Part shown: piece by piece, positions 5,840 through 11,478 of the stretch
How the letters are laid out: each line of letters begins with the position of its first letter
Position numbering within the stretch: position 1 is the stretch's first letter
DNA from: Euryarchaeota archaeon UBA62
Lineage (GTDB): Archaea > Thermoplasmatota > Poseidoniia > Poseidoniales > Thalassarchaeaceae
Assembly: GCA_002502095.1 (NCBI GenBank)
Contig: DAPJ01000010.1
Coordinates: 1 to 11,478, forward strand
Length of the DNA: 11,478 nt
Direction of reading: 5' to 3'
The notes under the pieces: generated by a model
What the model saw: only the letters and a program-made list of their open reading frames with translations
Told to the model about the DNA's origin: nothing
The model's database searches: none
Translations under genes and position numbers: made by a program

Positions 5840-6678
5840 CCGGAGGTTTCGAGAGCCTCATCGATCATCTCCTCGAGGCTGATCATAGGCCTGAACCCAC
5901 ATCTGTGCTCCAAGAACCAAGCATCCACAATTCCCCAAACCTCTCCGTCAGAATTCTGATTCAGCTCTACTGAAGCTCCGGTTTTGCTATTGTAGATGTT
6001 GGCTAGCTCACTCATGGTTATTCCCTTTCCCGAGCCAACTGCGAAGCTCTCTCTGGTTAGAGGGGGGTTTTCAAGAACCGACAGAACTGTCCTTACCAAA
6101 TCTTCAACATGAACAAGATCTTTCACATCCTCTCCAGAACCTGGTACGTTTATCCAACCAATTTGACTCTCGTTCGCCCATCGATGAAGAATTCCATTGC
6201 CTGGTGGCCCTTCCAGAGGGACTCCCTGGACATTCGATGCACGGATAACGCTGACAGGCCTACCTGACTCTGCTCTCTCAAGAGCATTCTCCTCAATCCA
6301 AAGCTGCCCTTCGGCGGCGGTATCTCTCGGGGATAATGATGACTCTGGGCCATAGTAATCGTCACCGGGGGACCAAGGAGGATGCACTCTCAATGTTCCA
6401 ACAATTATCATGTGAAGCTCCCCATGCCTGTTAACCGCGTCCAAGACAGGCCTAGCAGCCTCTCTCATCATAATCTTGACTTCGCGATCATTCCTAGCAA
6501 CACTCGTGTTGACTGGCCTGGAGTTAATGTGTATCAGTGCATTACAGGGAGTTAGCATGACGTCAAGAGTCATACTGTCTTCCAATACCTCGTCTGGAAT
6601 CACCACCGCGGCATCCCCGAGAGCATCAATAATGTAGGGCGCCACGAATGCATCTGAGGCAGTTATTGCGACCTTCAT
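5833..6678 (-). CDS. NAD-dependent epimerase/dehydratase-like protein with degenerate motifs
   Basis: This is a 281-residue extended-SDR protein from ATG 6678. Family signs are MKVAITASDAFVAP at the start, the strand LHMIIVGTLRV (about 88-98), PVSVIRASNVQGV (141-153), KDLVHVEDLVRTVL (186-199) and FAVGSGKGITMSELANIY (212-229), as in sugar-nucleotide epimerases. Key residues are missing, however. The GxxGxxG loop reads TASDAFVA, with Ala and Asp replacing glycines, and the YxxxK active site is replaced by SPRDTAAEGQLW (116-127) with no Tyr. It may bind a nucleotide poorly or act as a non-enzymatic or atypical reductase. ATG 6678 is preferred because TTATTA (6701-6706) is centred 26 bases upstream and the Rossmann strand begins there; TTG 6741 would prepend an unrelated 21-residue tail. 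It is divergent from gcvPA and convergent with the EF-hand gene. Confidence 0.8.
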   Translation of the reverse strand: MKVAITASDAFVAPYIIDALGDAAVVIPDEVLEDSMTLDVMLTPCNALIHINSRPVNTSVARNDREVKIMMREAARPVLDAVNRHGELHMIIVGTLRVHPPWSPGDDYYGPESSLSPRDTAAEGQLWIEENALERAESGRPVSVIRASNVQGVPLEGPPGNGILHRWANESQIGWINVPGSGEDVKDLVHVEDLVRTVLSVLENPPLTRESFAVGSGKGITMSELANIYNSKTGASVELNQNSDGEVWGIVDAWFLEHRCGFRPMISLEEMIDEALETSGY

Positions 6679-6700
6679 GACGCATTGACTAACTTGGGAG

Positions 6701-6706
6701 TAATAA
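6701..6706 (-). promoter_or_regulatory. TATA-like box for the epimerase-like gene
   Basis: TTATTA on the minus strand is centred about 26 bases upstream of ATG 6678, which predicts a leaderless transcript and supports that start. It lies in a 108-base divergent region shared with gcvPA. Confidence 0.4.
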
Positions 6707-6786
6707 GAGTGTGTCGGTCTTCCACGCAGAATCCCAACCAAAGATAATCATAAACTCCCTACGTCTCCAGTCAGCTGAGGGCTACC

Positions 6787-8151
6787 GTGGATCAATTGCC
6801 AAATCTTGGAAGAGAGCAAGAAATGCTTGATATTATGGGCGTTTCTTCCATGAAAGATTTGTTTGAAGACATCCCTGTTGAAATAAGATCAGAAGGTACG
6901 CTTCCTTTACCGCCCCCTCAGACAGAGGAAGAAATACTCAGGGACGCGGAGAGGCTCTTGGGGGCCAATGTCAATTTAGATAGTAGGCCATCATTCATCT
7001 CAGCAGGATTGGCTAGGAATTTTGTTCCGTCAATGGTCCCAATGATTGCCACAAGAGGAGAATTTCTCACCTCATACACCCCATATCAGCCCGAGGTCAG
7101 TCAAGGGATGCTTCAGGCTATGTGGGAGTTCCAGACAATGATTTCTGAGTTAGTGGGACTTCCGATCTCAAATGTTTCCATGTACGATGCTAGTACATCT
7201 GCCGCTGAAGCGATTACCTGCGCAGTCAGAGTGAAATCAAAGAAGGTAGATATGCCAAATACCGTCTATATTTCGGAATTGGTCCCTCCTCATAGAATGT
7301 CAGTAATTGAGAATTACACCCAAGGGGTAGGCATAGATATTAGGAAAATTCCCCACGATGAAGACGGCTTCTTGAATTTGAATATAGCAGCTGAGGCATC
7401 TGGATCGTGCGCGATATACGTCGAGCAGCCAAATGCATTTGGTATTCTCGACGAGGGATTGTTGAGGCTGAGGGAAGTAGTAGGGGATAAAACCGCCATT
7501 ATTGTGGGAGTCGATGTCACATCACTGGGGATAGTAGAGCCCCCTGGTAACTGGGGTGCCGATATAGTGGTCGGAGAGGGGCAACCATTCGGAATAGGGC
7601 CAACCGCAGGAGGGCCAATTTACGGGATATTCGCCTGTAAAAAGGACTTCTTGCGCCTCATGCCAGGAAGAATCGTGGGACAGAGCATAGACACTGAAGG
7701 AAAGACTGCATACACACTCACGCTGTCTACTCGGGAGCAGCATATCCGTAGACACCGAGCCACCTCAAATATATGTTCAAATGAGACTCTAATCGCACTT
7801 ATGGGAGCGATGCACATGGCTCTTCTCGGTCCGGTCGGTCTGGAAACTCTCTCCACTAGGGTACTGTCTTCGACTAGGATGGCTATAGATGAACTATCAT
7901 CAGTCGAAGGACTGGAATTAGCATTTCCGAAATCACCAGTCTTCAGAGAGTTTGCTGTCAAAGTCCCAGGTAAGTCATCTGAAGCCCTATCCCATATTTT
8001 CGAACTCGGTGTGATTGGGGGTTTTGACCTCGGTCAGTGGTGGCCAGATAAAGGATCATGGATTCTCATTGGGTGCGATGAGAGAACTTCAGAATCCGAC
8101 ATTTCTCTGTTAAAGAAATCACTTACTTCGTGGGTGGAGGAGTCATCATGA
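6787..8151 (+). CDS. gcvPA: Glycine decarboxylase (P protein) subunit 1
   Basis: This is the N-terminal half-equivalent of glycine dehydrogenase in organisms with a split P protein. With subunit 2 it decarboxylates glycine and loads the aminomethyl group onto the H-protein lipoyl arm. At 454 residues it is of normal size. Diagnostic segments are TSYTPYQPEVSQGMLQAMWE (95-114), SMYDASTSAAEA (131-142), the GEGQPFGIGPTAGGP loop (263-277) and TREQHIRRHRATSNICSNE (315-333). The PLP lysine is absent, as expected, because it lies in subunit 2. The start is GTG 6787, with GAGGG 6 bases upstream and a possible TATA element (TCATAAAC) about 36 bases upstream. The stop TGA overlaps the ATG of gcvPB (ATGA), indicating translational coupling and balanced production of the two subunits. 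The gene is divergent from the epimerase-like gene. Confidence 0.96.
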   Translation: MDQLPNLGREQEMLDIMGVSSMKDLFEDIPVEIRSEGTLPLPPPQTEEEILRDAERLLGANVNLDSRPSFISAGLARNFVPSMVPMIATRGEFLTSYTPYQPEVSQGMLQAMWEFQTMISELVGLPISNVSMYDASTSAAEAITCAVRVKSKKVDMPNTVYISELVPPHRMSVIENYTQGVGIDIRKIPHDEDGFLNLNIAAEASGSCAIYVEQPNAFGILDEGLLRLREVVGDKTAIIVGVDVTSLGIVEPPGNWGADIVVGEGQPFGIGPTAGGPIYGIFACKKDFLRLMPGRIVGQSIDTEGKTAYTLTLSTREQHIRRHRATSNICSNETLIALMGAMHMALLGPVGLETLSTRVLSSTRMAIDELSSVEGLELAFPKSPVFREFAVKVPGKSSEALSHIFELGVIGGFDLGQWWPDKGSWILIGCDERTSESDISLLKKSLTSWVEESS

Positions 8152-9656
8152 CTGACACTATTTTCGACTTCAATGGCTCGAAGAATGCTGGATGGTCCCA
8201 ACCATCCCCTCTCACGGAGGATTCTCCCAGTCACATCCCGGAATCCATGAGGAGAAACAGATTGCCCGATTGGCCTAGAGCAAGTGAGCCAGAGTTGGTT
8301 AGACATTACACCAAACTTTCCCAGAAAAATTTTGGAATTGATACAGGATTCTACCCCTTGGGATCTTGTACAATGAAACACAATCCTAGACTCAATGAGA
8401 AGATAGTACAGAACCCCGGAATAGACCGTATTCACCCTCTGCAACCAGAGGCTCAGGTCCAAGGCCTCTTGGCGATATACTACGAGATGCAGGAGATGTT
8501 AGCAATCTGCTCCGGAATGGATGCGGTGACCCTACAGCCTGTTGCAGGCGCACAAGGTGAGTTCACCGCAATCAGGTGTATTCAAGAATACCATAGAGAA
8601 CGAGGAGATAATCACCGTGACAAGGTGATAGTACCAGATTCCGCCCATGGTACGAATCCCGCATCCGCATCTATGTGCGGATATCAGATTATTGAGATTC
8701 CTAGTGCCCATGACGGACGCATTGATCTAGATGCTCTCCGCTCAGCCGTCGGGGAAGATACCGCCGCGATGATGATTACCAATCCAAGTACTCTTGGCGT
8801 TTTCGAGCCTGAAATAGCTGAAGCTGCTGAAATCGTACATTCTGCTGGTGGGCAGATGTACTACGACGGTGCCAACTTCAATGCGATACTAGGTAAGACA
8901 GACCCCGGGCGGATGGGATTCGATGCTGTGCACTATAATCTGCACAAAACCTTCAGTCAGCCACACGGGGGAGGCGGCCCGGGAAGTGGCCCTATAGGAG
9001 TAAAGGACCATCTATCCAAGTTCCTACCATCTCCCCTGGTGAATCGCAAAGAGTTGCCTTCAGGGGATATCGGTACTGTGGGGGATGGCTTCTGGTACCA
9101 TTGGGAATCTCCCGCTTCAACAATCGGAAAGGTCCAGCAGTGGAATGGTAATGCTGGAGCAGTAGTAAGGGCATGGGCCTTCTACCGGAGATATGGCCGT
9201 GACTTGGAGAGGATGAGTGAGCATGCTGTCCTAAATGCAAACTATCTCAGGTTTAGAATGATGAATCCTAATCCCGATTTGAATATTCATGCTATGCCAA
9301 TTGAGGGATGTCCGGCTGAAGTTGTCAAGCACGAATTTACTCTTTCGATGTCTCCTCTGAAGGATGTGACAGGCGTTACTGGTAAGGACGTGGCAAAGAG
9401 GTTGCTAGATTTTGGATACATGGCACCTACTCTATATTTTCCGCAGATCGTCCCTGAGTGCCTAATGTTCGAACCGACAGAGACCGAATCGAAGGAGGTT
9501 TTAGACAAGTTTGCCGAAGACTTCCATGCCATTCTCGCAGAGGACCCAGATATCGTGCTAACCGCCCCTCATACCACTCCTGTGGGAAGGGTGGATGAGG
9601 TTTGGGCCGCTAGAAACCTAATTCTTAGGTACCCAAAGGACGAGCCCTCGTCCTAA
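8148..9656 (+). CDS. gcvPB: Glycine decarboxylase (P protein) subunit 2, PLP-binding
   Basis: This is the catalytic PLP-carrying half of the split glycine decarboxylase, 502 residues from ATG 8148. Diagnostic segments are FYPLGSCTMKHNPRLNE (68-84), QPVAGAQGEFTA (130-141), DSAHGTNPASASMCGY (164-179), YYDGANFNAILG (238-249) and YNLHKTFSQPHGGGGPG (263-279). Lys267 in that last segment is the expected Schiff-base lysine, followed by the Gly-rich loop. ATG 8148 is chosen over GTG 8130 because GGTGGAGGAG lies just upstream as a strong ribosome binding site and the ATG overlaps the gcvPA stop as ATGA. There is no sign of truncation. It forms a heterotetramer with GcvPA in known split systems. GcvH and the lipoamide dehydrogenase must be encoded elsewhere. 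Confidence 0.97.
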   Translation: MTDTIFDFNGSKNAGWSQPSPLTEDSPSHIPESMRRNRLPDWPRASEPELVRHYTKLSQKNFGIDTGFYPLGSCTMKHNPRLNEKIVQNPGIDRIHPLQPEAQVQGLLAIYYEMQEMLAICSGMDAVTLQPVAGAQGEFTAIRCIQEYHRERGDNHRDKVIVPDSAHGTNPASASMCGYQIIEIPSAHDGRIDLDALRSAVGEDTAAMMITNPSTLGVFEPEIAEAAEIVHSAGGQMYYDGANFNAILGKTDPGRMGFDAVHYNLHKTFSQPHGGGGPGSGPIGVKDHLSKFLPSPLVNRKELPSGDIGTVGDGFWYHWESPASTIGKVQQWNGNAGAVVRAWAFYRRYGRDLERMSEHAVLNANYLRFRMMNPNPDLNIHAMPIEGCPAEVVKHEFTLSMSPLKDVTGVTGKDVAKRLLDFGYMAPTLYFPQIVPECLMFEPTETESKEVLDKFAEDFHAILAEDPDIVLTAPHTTPVGRVDEVWAARNLILRYPKDEPSS

Positions 9657-9668
9657 TTCATATGCTAA
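9657..9668 (+). promoter_or_regulatory. TATA-like region of the membrane-protein gene
   Basis: TTCATATGCTAA is centred about 25 bases before ATG 9688, so the transcript would start at the start codon. It sits immediately after the gcvPB stop, in the 31-base gap, and suggests a transcription unit separate from gcvPAB. Confidence 0.35.
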
Positions 9669-9687
9669 ACTCCCTCCTCAGTATTCA

Positions 9688-10542
9688 ATGGAGGCACACG
9701 GTGACAGGAACTGGCTCCGCGGAGATCCGGTTTGGTGGGGTTTAGAGAGCAAACAAACCCCTCCTCTGATTAGGAATTCCGAGATGCACGTCCCCTCAGG
9801 TATGGGGGTCCCGTCCTCCGAACATAGATTCGGATGGGCGAGACAGAGAATGAGGCCATTGGCGTGGCCCATCCTCAAACCGGTCGCATGGTCGCCTTTC
9901 TTCCTGATCTCAAGCATATTTCCGCTGATATTCACAGGTAAAACTCCAGATGACCAGTTTGTCTCAGGAGCTCTATTCATTATCTCATGGACTTTACTGA
10001 TCGTTCCCGTTTCAAATGCAAGGAATGCACAGCCTACATCCAGTGATAATTTACTTACCCTTCCGATAGACTGGGTACTTGTGTCCTTGGGTTGTTTACT
10101 ATTTATGGCCCATATCTACTACTCGCCATTACTGGGATGGTTAGCATATGCTATTTTCTGGATCGCATTCCTTAGATCGATTAAGATGATATCTGAGGTA
10201 TTCTCAATACCTCCAGCTAGAATTATCTCCCCCCTCGAAAAATCTACCTGGGATTCAACAGCTCTTCCTGAAAGATGGGAGATCCATTCACAATCATGGA
10301 ATAGGGGAAAGATATCTTCAACCCCTATCGGAGATGGAAGTTTAGTCCTCTATGGCCTTACGAGAGAAAGTACAGATTTTATCTCAATCTCCTACATCTG
10401 CAAATTCGGGTTCGTTCAGGACTGTCTTTTCGAGAGCCATCCATACTCCTACGAGATAATCAGAGTACTCAAGGAGCTCCGCTTAGACTTCTCTCAAGCC
10501 GAGTGGCCGATGGAACTCATAGTCTTCGATGAGGAAGAATAG
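9688..10542 (+). CDS. Four-helix membrane protein of unknown function
   Basis: I do not recognise this 284-residue protein. It has a polar, Trp-rich N-terminal segment of about 60 residues (NWLRGDPVWWGL near 8-19). Four hydrophobic segments follow, at about 66-84, 91-109, 127-144 and 147-164; the last two are separated by only a few residues and so form a hairpin. A soluble C-terminal domain of about 120 residues (165-284) ends in an acidic DEEE tail. No known catalytic motif, metal-binding cluster or transporter signature is visible. The start ATG 9688 fits a leaderless promoter in the gap behind gcvPB. Codon use looks like that of its neighbours, and no signs of transfer are seen. The gene before it belongs to glycine cleavage and the one after it to purine synthesis, which does not define a role. 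It may be a lineage-specific membrane protein. Confidence 0.8.
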   Translation: MEAHGDRNWLRGDPVWWGLESKQTPPLIRNSEMHVPSGMGVPSSEHRFGWARQRMRPLAWPILKPVAWSPFFLISSIFPLIFTGKTPDDQFVSGALFIISWTLLIVPVSNARNAQPTSSDNLLTLPIDWVLVSLGCLLFMAHIYYSPLLGWLAYAIFWIAFLRSIKMISEVFSIPPARIISPLEKSTWDSTALPERWEIHSQSWNRGKISSTPIGDGSLVLYGLTRESTDFISISYICKFGFVQDCLFESHPYSYEIIRVLKELRLDFSQAEWPMELIVFDEEE

Positions 10543-10580
10543 AACGGCAGGCATTTGAACCTCCTTACGTCCCGAGTGTC

Positions 10581-11054
10581 ATGGACATATGTGTCGTACT
10601 TGGTTCTAAATCAGATTTGCCGATTGCTGAGAAATGCCGCTCCGTGCTGGAGAAGTTCGATGTGACCTTCGAGATAAGGGTTGCATCCGCACACAGGGCA
10701 CCAAAATACCTCGAGGAAATTATCAGTTCGGCTGAGGACTCAGGATGTCAGGTTTTCATCGGCATGGCTGGCGTTGCAGCGGCCCTTCCCGGAGTGATCG
10801 CATCAATGACAAGCAAGCCAGTGATAGGAGTACCAGTAGGAGGAAAGGTCCCTATGGACTCTCTACTTTCCATCGTCCAAATGCCCCCGGGGATGCCTGT
10901 GGCCACCGTAGGGGTGGACCGCGGTGATAATGCAGGTGCTTTGGCAGTTCAAATTCTCGCTACCTCTGATGATTCCCTATCCAGTGCGTACAGGGAGTAC
11001 AGAGAAGCAATGACTGCGAAGGTAATCTCAGATGATGAGTCAATTCAGGGGTGA
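10581..11054 (+). CDS. purE: 5-(carboxyamino)imidazole ribonucleotide mutase / AIR carboxylase catalytic subunit
   Basis: PurE forms 4-carboxy-AIR in de novo purine synthesis. The 157 residues match the family end to end: VVLGSKSDLP (5-14), the substrate-binding ASAHRAP (35-41) with His38, GMAGVAAALPGVIAS, and GVPVGG followed by SLLSIVQMPPGMPVATVGVD. The wording of the last block is that of PurE proteins from archaea. Where bacterial enzymes read AAHLPG, this one has AAALPG, a small departure near the active site. The loop after VPV is about two residues shorter than in the E. coli protein. Whether it uses N5-CAIR (needing PurK) or AIR plus CO2 cannot be settled here, since no purK is in the window. 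ATG 10581 lies 38 bases after the preceding gene. The stop is 8 bases before the guaAB start, so the two purine genes are probably one operon. Confidence 0.94.
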   Translation: MDICVVLGSKSDLPIAEKCRSVLEKFDVTFEIRVASAHRAPKYLEEIISSAEDSGCQVFIGMAGVAAALPGVIASMTSKPVIGVPVGGKVPMDSLLSIVQMPPGMPVATVGVDRGDNAGALAVQILATSDDSLSSAYREYREAMTAKVISDDESIQG

Positions 11055-11062
11055 GTCCTTCG

Positions 11063-11478
11063 ATGGATACCCAAATGCTGGTTGATGAGGCGATCGAAGC
11101 ATTAGAATCAAAGATAGATGATACTGCAATCATAGCCTGCTCAGGCGGAATAGACAGTACTGTGGCAGCGGTACTCGCACACCGTGCTGTCGGTAGCCTG
11201 CTCCACTGCGTCTACGTCGATACCGGATTCATGCGCAAGGGGGAGACTGATGAGGTCAGGGAGATGTTCAATGAAATGGGCATCGATTTACAGGTGGTCG
11301 ACGCATCCGAGAGATTCTTCAGCAGTTTAGAGGGAGTAACAGACCCAGAGCAAAAGAGAATGGTAATCGGAGAGCAATTCATCAGAGTCTTTGAGGAGGA
11401 GCAGGCGAACTGTGGTGCAAAATATCTTGTTCAAGGCACTATAGCACCAGATTGGATAGAGTCTGGAGGAGGAGAGAG
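11063..11478 (+). CDS. guaAB: GMP synthase ATP pyrophosphatase subunit (N-terminal part, cut by edge)
   Basis: This frame runs open to the right edge with 138 complete codons. It begins directly with the PP-loop ATPase domain. SGGIDST at residues 27-33 is the ATP-pyrophosphatase signature, followed by VYVDTGFMRKGE and the conserved GTIAPDWIESGGGE near 125-138. No glutamine amidotransferase domain precedes it, so this should be the separate synthetase subunit used by archaea, which adenylates XMP and accepts ammonia from a separate GuaAA subunit to make GMP. AGGGGTGA at the end of purE, 8 bases before ATG 11063, is a good ribosome binding site. GTG 11051, in frame and overlapping the purE stop, is a possible alternative adding four residues. 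The gene sits in a purine cluster with purE. The dimerisation domain lies beyond the edge. Confidence 0.93.
   Translation, partial: MDTQMLVDEAIEALESKIDDTAIIACSGGIDSTVAAVLAHRAVGSLLHCVYVDTGFMRKGETDEVREMFNEMGIDLQVVDASERFFSSLEGVTDPEQKRMVIGEQFIRVFEEEQANCGAKYLVQGTIAPDWIESGGGE

Noticed and set aside
7620..7961. 113-codon minus-strand frame inside gcvPA
   Set aside because: It is antisense to strongly conserved gcvPA motifs and has no independent evidence.
8034..8462. 142-codon frame on the minus strand across the gcvPA/gcvPB junction
   Set aside because: It lies wholly opposite two well-supported conserved genes; its translation shows no domain and no promoter or ribosome binding site.
9678..9980. 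100-codon minus-strand frame opposite the membrane-protein gene
   Set aside because: It is antisense to a longer frame with clear membrane segments and a plausible promoter; nothing supports the antisense frame.
1..11478. Mobile element, CRISPR array, tRNA or rRNA gene
   Set aside because: No terminal repeats, transposase or integrase motifs, regularly spaced repeats or tRNA-like cloverleaf were noticed; composition and coding style look uniform.

Overview
The window looks like ordinary chromosomal DNA from an uncultured archaeon, most likely a marine euryarchaeon of the Marine Group II/III (Poseidoniales-like, Thermoplasmatota) type. The archaeal assignment rests on a transcription factor B gene, a stand-alone GMP synthase ATPase subunit, TATA-like boxes about 26 bases upstream of several start codons, and frequent AGA/AGG arginine codons. 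The finer placement is inference from gene content and protein style. I see no rRNA, tRNA, CRISPR array, insertion sequence or phage gene. Coding density is very high and no stretch over 300 bases lacks a gene.

Left part, minus strand (1-3055). Read in transcription order: a transcription factor B; a possible 30-codon leaderless small gene; a short-chain dehydrogenase that lacks the catalytic Tyr; a small Rieske [2Fe-2S] protein 2 bases behind it; and a membrane-anchored Xaa-Pro peptidase (S15 type) that runs off the left edge. The dehydrogenase and Rieske genes are almost certainly co-transcribed.

Middle part (3188-9656). This carries most of the glycine cleavage system: gcvT, then gcvPA and gcvPB overlapping by 4 bases. 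The aminomethyltransferase and the two-subunit glycine decarboxylase act together with a lipoyl carrier (GcvH) and dihydrolipoamide dehydrogenase, neither of which is in the window. Between gcvT and gcvPA lie an unusual multidomain EF-hand protein (plus strand) and a degenerate NAD-dependent epimerase-like protein (minus strand). These two genes converge and overlap at their stop codons.

Right part (9688-11478). A four-helix membrane protein of unknown function is followed by two purine genes: purE (AIR carboxylase/mutase) and the start of guaAB (ATP pyrophosphatase subunit of GMP synthase), which is cut by the right edge.

First genes of transcription units tend to have TATA-like boxes that place the transcript start at or near the start codon (leaderless). 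Operon-internal genes tend to have Shine-Dalgarno-like purine runs. I found no convincing new defence or mobile system. The least explained items are the EF-hand protein, the Tyr-less dehydrogenase/Rieske pair with its upstream mini-gene, the degenerate epimerase and the four-helix membrane protein.
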